Positions 32,083 through 45,700 are shown, counted from the first letter of the stretch. The stretch is 64,000 nucleotides of DNA from Symsagittifera roscoffensis (GCF_963678635.1 NC_087063.1:41246759-41310758); one strand, 5' to 3'. The notes: a model not told the origin generated them from the letters alone. A program made the numbers and translations.

Positions 32083-32640
32083 TAAGTTTTGGATCAATTA
32101 AGCAATCTCCCCCCCCCCATTCTCGCATGCGGGAGAGATAGAATCATAAATCAGTTTCTTCAACGATAGTGGAACGCCAAATTTTACGATATCAAAGCTC
32201 AAAAATTACATTCAGAGTGAAAAAATAATCAAAAAAACTAAGGCGACTTGGGTCGCATAAAGCCCATTTTTCTGTTTTAAATGGACAAACAGCAATTTTA
32301 TTGTGCTGCGGAGAACAGTTTTTGATATTCATATATAAAACTAGAGCAGCAACGCTGGTAAGTCGCTTTGCTCAATGAGACCATGGTCGCACAAACAAAA
32401 ATTTGCAAAAAAAATTGAAAAAAAAAATCGATTTTTTCTTTTAATTTTTTTTTCTCGAAACTCATATAAAATAATTTTCACTCGGTTTATTGATTCCATG
32501 CTACGATCACATTAACCATGTACTTGCGTTTGCTGACGTCTTTTTGTTGCGTTCTACCGTTTTGCTGGGGGGGAGATAGCTCATTTGGTCATTACGGGGG
32601 CGGGGGGGGGGGAGAGATTGCTCAGTTGATCCTAAGTTTT
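32083..32640 (+). mobile_element. hAT-like MITE with 8-bp target duplication
   Basis: The 542-bp element (32091-32632) is flanked by TAAGTTTT on both sides (32083-32090, 32633-32640). Its ends are inverted: GGATCAATTAAGCAATCTCC followed by a C run on the left, and inwards from the right GGATCAACTGAGCAATCTC followed by a C run. Eight-base target duplications are typical of hAT elements. No transposase is encoded. A diverged copy is at 19155-19715. Confidence 0.85.
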
Positions 32641-32864
32641 TGGTACTAAATAAAAAAAATGGAAAAACATGTTGTCAAAAAAAATGCTAATCATACATTT
32701 TCTGTATATGGAAATTAAATGATTACCACTTTTTTGATGGCGAAAACAAAAAGTCAAAAAAAATTCAAAAGTAATTTGGAAATAGCCCCAAAAATTTTTT
32801 TTTTTGCGTGTTTTTTCCACGCAAGTTGAACTTTTTACTCTAAAAATCATTTTCCGAAAAACTT

Positions 32865-33078
32865 TTTTGCATCATTACGAGGCCAAACTTTGCGTTTTGT
32901 GAATTGTAAGCGGATTCCGCAACCAAGACGCTTCTTTTGTTCTTCTTTTGTTTTTTTGTTTTCTTTGATTTTTCCGACAAAATTTTAACATGTTGAAAGA
33001 CTTGTCTCTGGAATCCAGGAACATACAGACACAAAATTGTGCGCCTATCCAGTGCACAGTTTGCCCCGTAATGATGCA
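32865..33078 (+). mobile_element. MITE with CATTACGAGGCC ends
   Basis: The left end TTTTGCATCATTACGAGGCC and the inward right end TTTTTGCATCATTACGGGGC are inverted copies, with AAACT following on both. The inner blocks GCGGATTCCGCAA and GAATCCAGGAACATACAGAC are shared with the copies at 20.6, 39.1 and 52.3 kb. Confidence 0.75.
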
Positions 33079-34857
33079 AAAATCTAATTTTTTGAGTGCA
33101 TAACGTAGTCCTGGATGCACTTATGTTGGAATTTTTTCCTTTTTGCTTAACACTTTTTTCAAAAACGCTACAAAATCCTATTTTTTATATGGCATGTTTA
33201 TGTATGCCTTAATCAATATCTGATAACTTAAAAGTTCAAATTTTAAAAATTATCTTCATTGCAAATTTTTGCCAAAGTTTTTTACTTTCGTTATATCATT
33301 TGTCTAAAAGACATTTCAGATAGTTTTTTATGCATTAAAAATGAAACCCAGTTCAACCTTTGGTGACTCCAGCTTTGAGTAAACGAAAGTCTTTGCCACT
33401 TGCGTTCGGTTACGAAAACAACCCAAAAATTTCCATAGAGATTTCATACACTTTTGTTTGCGCATGGAAATGTATGAAAATGTATGGTAAGAAATCTTTC
33501 TTATCTGAATGTAGTAGAAATTTTGGTCAACCCGTGACCTGGGCGCTCAATATGCGTTGCTTTCTAACTGTACGAAGACATCTAAGCCAAGCTATTTATG
33601 TTAGAAAAAAATGGGCTCGTATCAAGGCAAAGCTCTAATAGTTCTGACTGCCTGTTGAAGTCTATTGATCGGTTTCTGAGCCAATGTAGTATTATGTTTA
33701 AAATTAGAAATTGACGAAGTTTAAAAAAAAGTTTTTTGTTAACTTTTGATCACGAGATATGCAAAGTACAAAATGATGAAATTGACGTCTGGCAACTTAT
33801 TGTCAGAGCAAGGTATCGTTATTTGGTATCTAACAAGGACTCACGTTTCTATTTTACGTTTATAATTTTATACGTTTCTGACCAGTTTCTGAGCCGGACT
33901 AAATAGACGCGATAAAATTTCACTGCTTCAAGTAAGTAAAAAAGCAGTGAAATTTTTATCGAGTTAATTTACCAGAATACGTAATCGCAGGTAAAACAAT
34001 TTTGCAACCCATGTTTTAGAAAATCCGTTCAAAAATGGCTAGTTAGAAAGGTTCGATAATTTATTCTGGTTATGTCGCTAAGTTGACCTCATCATTCACC
34101 GTTTTTTAAACTATTTTGAGAACTAGTTAATTTCAAAACCTAACAAAAATTTTCGTATCAGGGCAAAATCTTGAAAATTCCGACTGCCTTATAACATCCA
34201 CGAAAACGAAAAAATTTTAAACTACCAAAAACAAGATGGTGATTTAACCAGCGTCTAGGAAAAAGTTATTATTTCTAAATAGCGTACCTCAATTCAAGTT
34301 AGAACGACCCGGAATCAATCGCTACTCAGTCGCTACTCACAAAAAAGAAGAAAACTTACAGTATACTATTTATTACTTACACAAAACCAAGAAAAACTTT
34401 CAATCTAAGTTTTTGGTTACTTCGTTAGGGCTGGTTACCATCATTTCGCAACTGCAATGAACAAACATAGACAGAAGATCTAGGCCAAAATTAAATCAAT
34501 AACGTAATAAGGACTGCTCATCCTATCAACAAATTTCTATGAAATGATTTTTGGCAACAAACGATCATTCCTCCTCACATGCAAAAAACTGTTTTGGTAA
34601 AATACTGTTTTGGTAAAATATTCCCTTGCAGAATTTTGCCAGGACTACAAAAAACCAAAAACAGCTCTTTAAGAGAAAAAAGTTGGCCAACTTCATATCT
34701 GCTTAATAATCGGCTGTTTTGGAAATCGTATAAAATTTTAACCCATAGGTATTAACCAATCGAACGCGATCCTTGTTTTGTTCTCTTATTTACATATATT
34801 TTTTGCAAAATTACAAGCTTTTTGGCGGAAACACTAGAAAGACCCCGTTGTTTCGCC
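33079..34857. other. AT-rich stretch with two repeat fragments
   Basis: Worn ends of the hairpin-ended family occur near 33617-33650 and 34152-34190 (GTATCAGGGCAAAATC, TTCCGACTGCC). An inverted pair around AAAATTTCACTGCTT / AAGCAGTGAAATTTT (33916-33958) forms a short hairpin. No gene is seen. Confidence 0.45.
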
Positions 34858-35155
34858 CGCTTATCATGCAATAATTAAATGTCTGTCTTATTGAACTATA
34901 CTAATCCGTCATGTAAATCGTTCCAAGTTGGTTCATGGAAGCTTATATGCCATAATTGATTTGTAACAAGGAGTAAAATTTATCACTTTGCATTTAATAT
35001 GACGTATGGGAGGATTTTTTAAACAAAAAATCTCAACTTTTTAAACTTTTTTCAAATTTTTTTTTTACATTTAAGTTTTTCATGTTATTACTGCTCCATA
35101 GACCTTAAAAGGCAGTCGAAACATTCAGGGCTTTGCCCTGATACAAGCAGTCTTG
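34858..35155 (+). repeat. Hairpin-ended repeat, 3' part
   Basis: It holds the GCCATAATTGATTTGTAACA block, then GGCAGTCGAAACATT, the hairpin CAGGGCTTTGCCCTG (about 35126-35140) and the end CAGTCTTGTT. Confidence 0.75.
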
Positions 35156-35363
35156 TTCTTATTGGTTTAACGGAGCCGTTTCAGACAGCCTTTTCCAGTT
35201 CAAATCATTGTTCGCTGCTAGCTACTCGGATCTCCTCTCACATAAATTTAAAACTTTTGTCGTTTAAAAATCGTTGTTTGAACAGTCAGTTGTGCTTAAG
35301 TTATTGAATAGCTATCCAGTTATTTGGAGTTTCAAAGATTTAACCTAATTTTCAGTGTACTAA

Positions 35364-35594
35364 ATGTGGTATCCAGTAGAAGAGGAAGTGAGTTTCATGT
35401 TTCAAGATTGGATTAGGGCCACCACCTTAAACCCTCCTTCCATGAAACAGTCCATAGCGAAAGAAAGACTTCGCGACAAACTAATGCGGTTTGTGATTGT
35501 CTGTAGGCCTTTAATTTTATGGGAAATGCAGAAACAATGGACAATGCTAGCAATCACAAGTAAAACAGGAAAAAAGTTTAACTTGAGAAACTGA
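35364..35594 (+). CDS. Candidate exon or small ORF, unknown
   Basis: A 76-codon ATG frame with balanced, coding-like composition (three Trp, three Pro, mixed charges). It follows a convincing acceptor-like sequence, CCTAATTTTCAG, about ten bases before the ATG. A possible donor, AGTAAAAC, lies near its end. No domain is recognised and no partner exon is identified. Confidence 0.3.
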   Translation: MWYPVEEEVSFMFQDWIRATTLNPPSMKQSIAKERLRDKLMRFVIVCRPLILWEMQKQWTMLAITSKTGKKFNLRN

Positions 35595-35713
35595 CAAAAA
35601 AAATCATTCATGATAGTCTATATTCACCAATCAAAAAACCGAAACATGTTTTAACAAAATCAAATGATTGAAAGAAAAAACAAAAAGTAGTGATTTTTCT
35701 GATGGCTTCTATT

Positions 35714-36560
35714 TAATTGCTTTAATTTGACAGCTCGTCTATAACCTTGAGTCATAGCGATCTCCTTCGGAGTGAGCCGAGTTCAATGTTATTGCAGTTA
35801 GTTCGTAGTAATGCTCATTTTAATTGAAATTTATTCTTAAATTTCTTATTTAGTTTAAGCTAAGTTTAGTTATACGATTAAATTAGTTTAATATGGCGCA
35901 GAAATCTGGATGCAAATCTGGTATGAAAATTTATAGCTTCCATTGGATTTGTTGAAACCAGAAGCTCTACAAACAAAAGAAAAGACTAACAGCAAAAAGA
36001 ATCCACCTCGGTGAAACACGAACGACTAGCCAGGGACCTTGAAGAAAAAAGACGCTTTAACAAAGTAATTGAAAACATTAAAATCAAATGGAGAAGAAAT
36101 CTTTCATTGGCATGCGTATCGATGAAGCAGGCAAAAGAATACGTTTAGTGCTCTATTTGGCACTGGAAAATGAGATAAAATGCCTGTTTCCTCAAAAATT
36201 GTTGAATGTCAAAATCCCTCCGATCAGTTTCGCAGAATTCTTGAAATACTGAGACCAAGCATTCAGTATGAAGCCCAATGTTACATGGAACGCCACAGTT
36301 TTTGAATTGATGTCAACGCAATAGATTAAACCTAGAACTATTTTGGGTTGCGTTAGCAGAGTTGGCTAAGAAATGCGACATATTCAGCGGAGAATTCGAG
36401 AGTTTTCTTTTAATAATATGACGAACTATTGAATCTACAGTAAACTACTTACGGAAACATTACCTCTCCACGAAGCCCTAAACTTAGCTTTAACCGATAA
36501 GAAAGGGATATCGAATCTTCTCGAGATGACTTTACAATTTTAATTTTGCTTTTACTCTAC
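35714..36560 (+). pseudogene. Decayed Ty3/gypsy LTR, PBS and gag
   Basis: About 35714-35893 is LTR-like, sharing with the intact element a CTCCTTCGGAG hairpin and T/A-rich 3' end. It is followed by ATGGCGCAG, the same gag start overlapping a TGGCGCAG primer site as at 17027. From about 36080 a broken frame reads like a gag capsid: the Arg-Leu-Val-Leu-Tyr-Leu-Ala-Leu helix, the Phe-Ala-Glu-Phe-Leu-Lys block, Lys-Pro-Asn-Val-Thr, and a Leu-His-Glu-Ala-Leu helix near 36470. Multiple stops and shifts occur, and no pol is seen downstream. Confidence 0.6.
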
Positions 36561-37773
36561 ATAAAAACTCTTAAAATATCCGCCGGAATTTTAAGAAAGA
36601 TAGAGGAAACTCATGTATGACTTAAGGTTGAAAATTTGTAAGAGAGCATCTCCCAGTATGGCCACCGAAAAATGCTTTCTGTAGAGCTTGTAGTTTTAAA
36701 AATCATTTTTCCGGAAACTTTCAAACAAAAAAACAAAAGAAAGAAACAAAATTATGTCAATAATTAAATTCAGTTTCAAACAAACATGGCCTCAACCATC
36801 GCAAACAACATGTAATGAAATTTCGTCTATGTGATATTCCAATGAATCTGTTCCAAAGAAAGCTTTAATGCACATCGCAAATTTTGTAAAATTCACGTAC
36901 AAAAATGGATGATTTTGGATTAATTCCATTGGATGATAGAAACATCGCAAAAAATCAAGTCTAATCCCTCATTAAAAAAACTGCTTTCTTTATTTTGGAC
37001 CAACAAATCAATTTGTGAAATTTTTTTCCAAATCTTGAATCCATCGAAAGAACTTTTAAGCTTGAATTAAAAAAATAAATTGATTTTCAACAGGTCAAAC
37101 GAACACACATTCGCTTTCGAATAATTGAAATCAAAAAAAGTTAACTTGACCCAAAAAATCATTTTGACGTTCAGCTTAACACAAAGTTTTTCCGTTTGAG
37201 AATCGAAAGCCAAAACATGAATGGAGCAACTAATAATCGGCTTAAGTCTTGAAACTGTAAAACTAGCGTTTTTTAACTTGCTCCATTTGTGAAACTGTAT
37301 GATTAGCATTTTCCTTGTGCGGAGGTCAACCCGGGTGTATATGTATGTATGAAAAAACACCCATATTCCTAAGTTAACTGTTCACTGAAAACAAGTTTTT
37401 AATGATCGCAGCATATAATGCAAGAAGTATGGGTTGTAAAGCTTATCAATCGATGAAGTGGGAGATGATTCATAAAAAATGTAATAAAGACTGTATGGAT
37501 TTCTTCACCTCCCTGTTTTTCCGGCGTCCAACTCTTTAACCCCACAACAATTTAAACCCCTTTTAAAACCGATAACTTATTTCAAATTAGATCCTTTTAT
37601 TAAGTCCTTTTACACTCATAGTATTATTCCAATTAATTGTACTAATTGAGGCCATAAAAGCCATTCTTAATTCACTTCATGCATTTTTTGCTCAAAACTA
37701 ATTGCATTTCGACTAGCTTAAGAAATATTTCCTCATTCACATGCTTAAAATGAGATAACCTACTTGATGCTAA
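36561..37773. other. AT-rich stretch, nothing recognised
   Basis: No coding or repeat structure was identified apart from a GGTCAACCCGGG block near 37330, shared inverted with 31.94 kb. Confidence 0.5.
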
Positions 37774-38500
37774 TTGAAGGCAACAAAAGACGTTTGTGAG
37801 TTTATAAAAAAAAACATTTTACCTAATTTTAACCATTGTTATAAAACTCTAACAGATAAAATGTTTAAAGCGTCTTTTCCTCTTATTTTATCTTTGAAAG
37901 ACAAACAAACAAACACTAGCCCTCGAGTATTACCTTATAGGCAAAAAAAGACAACTACAAACTGGAACTGCTCGAAATAGCAAACTCATAAACGCCGCGC
38001 AACAGCCAATACAGATGGAGAAAATTTTATTGAAACGAGGGGTGAACATTATCACGATATTTTCACCGGCAAACCTGATGCTCGACTAGTTTTGAAAAAC
38101 ATCAAGGATCTGAGCGATATATATTAATACCCCAACCGTTGCAACCGCAATTCTGCCCAAAACAGACGACATTGCCACTTAGCTAGCCCTGCAACCACAG
38201 AAAATTTAGTTCGCGCCGCACAACGAGCTCGCAAATAACGAGAAAAAGTCTTACCAAACTCCCCAGCAACCAGAAGTTTCGAAATACCCGAACTTTTCAA
38301 AAGTTTTATAGTATTTGACAGTGGGCAAAATGATCACGAGAGGACTACTTTAATCAGCGACCCTGAAATGCTACGTGTGCTTGAAAATCTAATTTTTGGT
38401 TGACTGACGGAATTTTCAAAGTCACCCGGAAAATGTTGTATCAAATTCACTCTATATACGTTATGTATTTTAGGAAGGCCGGCAATTCAGAAAAAAGTTG
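37774..38500 (+). pseudogene. Decayed FLYWCH-MULE transposase
   Basis: One reading frame from the ATG at 37774 to about 38403 carries three stops (TAG, TAA, TAA) yet reads continuously as a MULE-type transposase. A FLYWCH-like finger comes first: Asn-Trp-Asn-Cys, a basic Arg-Arg-Ala-Thr stretch, and a closing His-Tyr-His; the second Cys is not seen. Next come Leu-Val-Arg-Ala-Ala and Phe-Glu-Ile-Pro-Glu blocks, then Phe-Asp-Ser-Gly. After a one-base shift near 38400 comes Thr-Asp-Gly-Ile-Phe-Lys, the first catalytic Asp region of MULE DDE transposases. The catalytic rest is missing. It could have been the source family for the MULE-like MITEs in this window, though no terminal repeats are seen here. 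Confidence 0.75.
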
Positions 38501-39110
38501 ACAAACGTTAGATAGTTCAAAAAAGTAGATAAGTTTTAGTTAAAATGATCACTATTTCTCTTTAAATGATTCGATTAGATCAACATTTTGGTCACAACCA
38601 GTTCTCATTCCATACTTCATTAAATTCAGCCAATTAACCTTTTATTGGCAGGAATTGTTTCAAGATCAAGTTCAGTTTTGGAAAAATCTAATCAGTTTCG
38701 GTAACTAATTTCGGATTCAACTTCATTCGTTTTCAACTTCATATCAAAGTCTAGACTGTCGGCAAGGTCATTTCTGTTTAAATCAAAAAATCATTTAGCA
38801 GCGTGCATGTTAATTTATTTTGGTTCGCAAAGTTTTTCGCAAATAAAGCTTTGATGTTTAGCGACGATATAGTTCCGAATCCCTTTCAAGTGATCTCTAC
38901 TTTGATTCTAACAATTGGTATTACAAAGGGGTTAAATTGTAGTGGGGTTATCTAATTTCGGGGTTATATGAGAGGGTTCAAGAAAAAGGGGACTAGAAAA
39001 CGCGAGTTGTTAAACTTGGGAACGGTTTTCCCGGGGATCGTTCTCCGATAAATCAACTCCGAAAATTTTAATTCATTGATGAAGCCCTCGAACTACCTTA
39101 GTATCCCAAA
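38501..39110. other. AT-rich stretch, nothing recognised
   Basis: No frames or repeats supported. Confidence 0.5.
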
Positions 39111-39272
39111 CTAAATTGTTTTGTGAATGGTAAGTGGATTCCGCAATCAGACCGCTCTTTCTTTGATCTTGCGTTTCCTTTGATTGTGCCGACAAACATA
39201 TAGTCGCAGGCTTCCAGTGGCCTATAAACGCCAAATTAAGCGCCCATCCAATGCGCAGTTTGGCCTCCGTTA
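39111..39272 (+). mobile_element. MITE with CATTACGAGGCC ends, short copy
   Basis: The block GTGGATTCCGCAATCAGACC is followed by a right end reading inwards ATAACGGAGGCCAAACTGCG. The left end is worn. 39273-40500 shows only short unrecognised frames. Confidence 0.55.
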
Positions 39273-40504
39273 TGTATATCCATCTGTCAAATTCGTGTCG
39301 CCTGAATTAGTTAGAATAAAACATCGCAAGCACATTGCTGCGTGTCCAAGTCTTCTGACTTGCCTCTGATGTATCAAGTTTTTTTTAGAAGTTTACCATT
39401 TGGATCAACATATATGTACATTCCCCAACAAGTGCGATGAATGAGGCTATTTCTTGCAATTGAAATCGACTCATCAAAGGAGAAAGAAGAGCTCTATGAC
39501 CAAAGTTAGGGAACTATCTGTTAAAATGTGACTCATTTGTCCTTTTTGACTAAAAATTGGGCCCTTTTTCAGCCCTTTTTCAGAATGCCTCTCCGCAAAA
39601 TAGAAACCAAAATGGGGACCAATTTGGACCGGGTGATGCATTCTTTCCAATTTTATTTCATTTGAGTTCTTCCTAACGGTCCAATCTTCATTCAACCAAT
39701 CACCACGAACCGAAATCTGGGCTGCTGTTTGAATTTTGAGTTTTTGAGATAATCAAAGCAATTTGCATTCGATGTTCCAGCAATTGCCCTATAGATGTGT
39801 TTCATTCCAATGTGTTCTTTCAACTCTATCCAATGGCCTTTTGCTCTACACCGCTACGAAATCAATTGGTGCTTGCAGATCAAAGTTTGAGGCAATGAAT
39901 GATAGTAATATGATTATGACGAACAAGAGCTTGAAGGAAGGAGAGTCCAAAGTTCGCAGAAATCATTTAATTCTGATTTTGAAAAAAAAACTTATTTAAA
40001 ATTTCTTAAAAGCGGATACTGAATGAATAAATTTGAAACAAGAAAAAACACGTGACATGTACTCGGTAAATACTTTTTAAAACGTTTTTTTTCGGAAAAT
40101 TTAGTGTATCTTGAAAAATAACCAAATGGCTACAATATTCAGATAGATAATGCCCGTTTTCATAATTGGCATAATTAAAAACTCTTAATTTAACCCATGA
40201 TTGAAGCTTGATAAAAAATAATGTGACTAAAATTGCATTCGAAGAAAAAAATAGTTGCAAAGGAGTAATGTTCGCCAAATTTCTCCGAAAATGGGCCTTA
40301 TTCGACAAAAATAATATAAAACTTCAATCGTAGATGACCTATTTATAAAACTTAAAGACGTTTTCTGTGAAATTCAAAGCTTACTTCCAATTGACTTGAA
40401 TTTGCTGTCAAAATGTAAATCAAAATTTAAAACGTTTGAATTTAATGCCAGTCATAGACATCACTTTTTGTTTGATAATTTTTTGATTTTTTTATTAAGA
40501 GAAA

Positions 40505-41342
40505 AATTGGGGTCAATTGTTAGATCCCTTTGTTTCAATTAGTAACTAACAATATAAGTCTCGGTTAAATTATATCATAGATCATAGTTGATCTGGTCTG
40601 ATAGTTTAAATTATTTCTATAAGAACAGATAAATGAAAAGGTTTATTAAATAAGTATGAATTAGTTGTGAACGGATAAACAACTGTCCTAAATACCAAAA
40701 TAGTTTTGAGGTTTTTAGGTTAAAATACATTAAATTAATTTAAATGAAAACATTGAAATCTTACCCTTGTCAGTTTTGGAATTTGGAATGTTATATTTTT
40801 CAAAAGTATTTTCCAAAAAAAAATAGACAAATTTTTTTAAAAAAGAGACAATAATTCAACTCGACTGAGCGAGTGAGCAAAATAATAGTTCTGAAGATTC
40901 AGGTTGATTTATTTCTTAGCTCATTGGCTGAGACAAAAATTCACCTGCAATCTAGGCGTCACTTCATTTTCCTCTGTTTCTTCATATTCTTGATAAATTT
41001 GACATTATCAATTTATTGATTTTTTCGTTAAAAAAATCAATAATTTTGAAGACCAGGGCAAATTATCAGTGTTGCACTTGCCTTACTTAATTAAAATTTA
41101 AAGTGCTTCTTATGAATCGCAAAAAGATTGGGGGTTTTGTCGCGGCGCTGTCTGCTTTTCAAGGCAAGACAGGAAACCAGTCCGCCTAACTAGCGACACA
41201 CTTGTTTTGAATATCTATGCCAAAAGTAAAAGAAAAAAATTTCAATCGTAAAAGAGTTTTTAAAATCGGAAGGAAATTTAAAATTTTAGAAAAGTAAGTT
41301 AGACCATAAGCTAGTGTAGTATTTGCAATACTACAACTCAAC
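40505..41342 (+). repeat. Diverged direct repeat, left copy
   Basis: It aligns with 48325-49148 at roughly 80% identity by eye. Shared blocks include AACAATATAAGTCTCGGTTA, GAAGATTCAGGTTGATTTAT, CACTTCATTTTCCTCTGTTT and CAGGAAACCA. The pair brackets the tandem array. 41343-42751 has no recognised feature. Confidence 0.75.
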
Positions 41343-42751
41343 CCCTTCTTTAGTTAGATAATTGTTCGAAAAACACATTTAAATTGTTATGAAATTAATT
41401 ATTTACAAGATCATTTTCATTTGGGTTTGAACTTTGATAATGAAAAAGTTCTTAAAACTGAAATGTTGTCCTTGACTTTTTTTGTGGAAACACGCTTTGT
41501 CTTTCATTTTCGTTTACATCTCTCACAATTTTTTCGCTCGTTTTTTGTTTTGTTTTTGACTTTGTCTACTAGAACATCATTTGAGTTTAAACGCAATCCT
41601 CCCTGTCATGATGTTTGTGGTATTTGTCGTCATTGAATCCTGATTGCAACCATGATGCTGAGAATTTGCTTTTGACTATCATAAATCCAATGGAACCTTC
41701 ATTGTTCCTTCTTGTGCTGACTCTGTCCTTGTCTAGTTTATTTTTGAGCTTCAGTTTATTGCCGGTTTGCGCGCTTTGTGGTTAATATTTTTAAAATAGT
41801 AATTTTTTCTATTGGTTACAGAATCAAATAATAGAGTAATTGTTTGTCGTACTTTAAAAAAGTTCGGTTAACTTTTTATGGGGTAAATAATTTCGAGATT
41901 GGTATTTTCGGTGTCTTGTTTGTTAAGTGCTTTCCCTGTTGTGGGTATTTTTCTGTCATGCACAAAACCACCACAGTAAAAAATTATGAAAAACTTAAAG
42001 CAGTAGTTACAGAAACTGATTTCTCGTGCACTCGGGTAGTGTAATTTATAGACATGTCTTCAAGACGTACAGTGCACTTTGTCGAGACAATTGAACAATC
42101 AAATTTTAAAAAAAAGCTATCTGAAACTAGAAAAAAGAGAATGCGTTAAAGGAGAATAAGTAAACTAGAAAAGGAGAATCAGTAAACTATCAACGGAAAC
42201 TGTCACAAACAAATAAGTTTTAACTGCGAAATTTTATTGCAAAATTAAACTAATATCGATTGTGTTATACTATTCACGAAACCATTGATAGTTTGAGAGT
42301 TTTGAGAGCTTGTTTTTTCAATTGTGATTGCTCCTCCATTGAAACCGGCACGTTCTTTAGATTGATCTGGACTAATCTAAATCGTGTTCACACTAGCAAG
42401 TACATGGTCGATTTCAATTAGAATGTTGTTATCGAGCACGAAATTGATATCCATTGCTAGGCGGAACATTGTCCTAAGCAAAATGTATTTCGAGTACCTC
42501 TCGATATATCTCATTTTCAACTGCTATTCAATTTAGCTTATGAAAGGCAAGTATAGCAAAGATTGTGCTTTTTTCATTGTAAAAAATGAACAGTTGCACT
42601 GCTGATAATTAATTTGTTTCTAAAGTCTCACATGGAATTTTTTTCTGAGATTAAATTATTTTTTTATTTGAAAAATTTTCAAAATTTTTTGAAACTGGTT
42701 TTACTTGGTCTCAGTGATCTCTGATTCTTTCAATATTAATCAAATTGGTAA

Positions 42752-45700
42752 GTTTTTGAGCAAATTGAAAGTTAACGTTTTTCATGAACAGTTTTATACC
42801 ATAAGTTTTTAAATGCTAAATGATGACATGCATGCGCTTTGTTTTGAAATTGGCCACATTTTTGAGGAGCGAGTATCATTCGAGTCTAGAAGGCTACATA
42901 TAGCCACCAACTTTGTTTTTCGTTGGCATAATTAAAATGATACCATTATTTAGAAGCTACATATAGATCCATTAAGGTTGGCATAAATATGCGGCGGGTT
43001 GGGTCAAACTTTGGTTTGCGTGCTTTTGTAAATGAAATAATCTTACAAAGAAGCAATTTTAAAAATTTTGGGAAATGAGATTTCATTTTAAATGTTATTC
43101 TGCTAGTGTGTTTTTTGTAATTTTGTACCTGAGCGGATTTCAAAATCAAGCTATCAGTTCCTATATGTGCAATAAGAGGAACCTGAGGGCAAGAAATCTG
43201 TTCGCCTTAAATGGCTTTTTACAATTCTACATTGGCTAGTTGATACATCAAAGGTTTGAACCCAAGTTTTATGTCCGCTTCACATGCAATTAGAAAAGTA
43301 TTTTTTTCCATGAGTTTTTGTACTGATATTTTTAGACATAAAATTGCTTGAGTTTGAAGTAAAATTGACTCGTAAATTAATTCAATTTAAGCTCCTGACC
43401 TGACGCTTTTTATCAGTGCGATTGATTATAAATCAAATAAAATAGGCAAGCGCTACAGATTCCGTTGAAAAATTATGTTTTATAAGTTTCCAATCGAAAC
43501 TTTTTTTTTTGTTTTGTTTTGGTGATATACATTCTCAACCAATTTGAGCTGTTGCGAAAAGTTTTACAAAAGACCACTCACAAGTTTGGATATTTTAAAT
43601 AGAAAAAATCACTCGTTTGTTCAAAAAGTTTTCAAAAAACAAATTAGTAAACAAGTTAAGCGAATCACTCAAGCTTTGAAACATTATAAAAGAGATTATT
43701 AAAGTTTTTTTTGTTTGCCTGTTAGAACAGAATTTGTAATGACCATATTTGTTTTTCCAAGTATTTGGCCGATTGATTCTTTTGATATAATTATTTTGGC
43801 TCTGAAGTTTTCATGCATAACAGAATTGATTTTTTTCGTTTCTTGAAAAATTTTTCATAAGCATTTATGCAACTTTTTCTATACTTTTTCATTCCCTGAA
43901 TTATTGGGAGGCCGTACTGTTCAATACTGAAATATAAAAAGTTCATTGTATTTCATCATATGCGTGATGATTTGCACCAGCGAGTGCTGGTCGAGTGCCC
44001 AGTGAAAATTTTATTACTCTCTAGTATATTGTTAAAATCTCTTGCTCCTTCGTTTGGGTCTAAGCATGTAAATTGTTCAAAAGTTAATTCTGTATATGCG
44101 ACTACTTTTTCCATTTTCGTATTTGTTTTTTGCAGTTTTTTTTATTTCAGCTTTTAAGTTCTCGATATTTTTTAAAACAACTTGGAATAATTGCTATTAT
44201 TTTGTATTTAGTTTTAAGTGATATAGACATAACTAGAGCTTTTGAGAAACTAATCGAGAACGAAGCAATCAATTGTTCTCTGGTATGAATAATAATTGGA
44301 CTTAAGTTGAGATAATTTGGGAAAAAATCGTTAAGTTTGAAATTAACTTAGCTTAATTGGACTTATTTTGACCAAATTTGGGCAACAGTGCAACAGTTTG
44401 TTCAAATGGGAGTTTACTTAGCTTATTTTCGAGACTTGTTTCGATCTATGTTGGACAAAGCTGTCAAGGAATGATGAGCGATAGAGAAGATGTTGATAAC
44501 CTTGACTCTATCAAGGACTCTCTGGCAAAAGGGCGGTCAGTTCGATTGCGTGGCATGAAGATAGATCACCTCTGTCTCTAGCTTTTTGAAGTTGGAAACT
44601 GACTAACAGAAACTTTCTTAAAATTTTGCAAAAAAAATAGAATTAATTGTTTTGTTTTCAGAGCTGTAAAGTTTTTGAGCAAATTGAAAGTTAACGTTTT
44701 TCATGAACAGTTTTATACCATAAGTTTTTAAATGCTAAATGATGACATGCATGCGCTTTGTTTTGAAATTGGCCACATTTTTGAGGAGCGAGTATCATTC
44801 GAGTCTAGAAGGCTACATATAGCCACCAACTTTGTTTTTCGTTGGCATAATTAAAATGATACCATTATTTAGAAGCTACATATAGATCCATTAAGGTTGG
44901 CATAAATATGCGGCGGGTTGGGTCAAACTTTGGTTTGCGTGCTTTTGTAAATGAAATAATCTTACAAAGAAGCAATTTTAAAAATTTTGGGAAATGAGAT
45001 TTCATTTTAAATGTTATTCTGCTAGTGTGTTTTTTGTAATTTTGTACCTGAGCGGATTTCAAAATCAAGCTATCAGTTCCTATATGTGCAATAAGAGGAA
45101 CCTGAGGGCAAGAAATCTGTTCGCCTTAAATGGCTTTTTACAATTCTACATTGGCTAGTTGATACATCAAAGGTTTGAACCCAAGTTTTATGTCCGCTTC
45201 ACATGCAATTAGAAAAGTATTTTTTTCCATGAGTTTTTGTACTGATATTTTTAGACATAAAATTGCTTGAGTTTGAAGTAAAATTGACTCGTAAATTAAT
45301 TCAATTTAAGCTCCTGACCTGACGCTTTTTATCAGTGCGATTGATTATAAATCAAATAAAATAGGCAAGCGCTACAGATTCCGTTGAAAAATTATGTTTT
45401 ATAAGTTTCCAATCGAAACTTTTTTTTTTGTTTTGGTTTGGTGATATACATTCTCAACCAATTTGAGCTGTTGCGAAAAGTTTTACAAAAGACCACTCAC
45501 AAGTTTGGATATTTTAAGTAGAAAAAATCACTCGTTTGTTCAAAAAGTTTTCAAAAAACAAATTAGTAAACAAGTTAAGCGAATCACTCAAGCTTTGAAA
45601 CATTATAAAAGAGATTATTAAAGTTTTTTTTGTTTGCCTGTTAGAACAGAATTTGTAATGACCATATTTGTTTTTCCAAGTATTTGGCCGATTGATTCTT

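Noticed and set aside
39184-39369. 61-codon frame
   Set aside because: It overlaps a MITE copy and has no domain.
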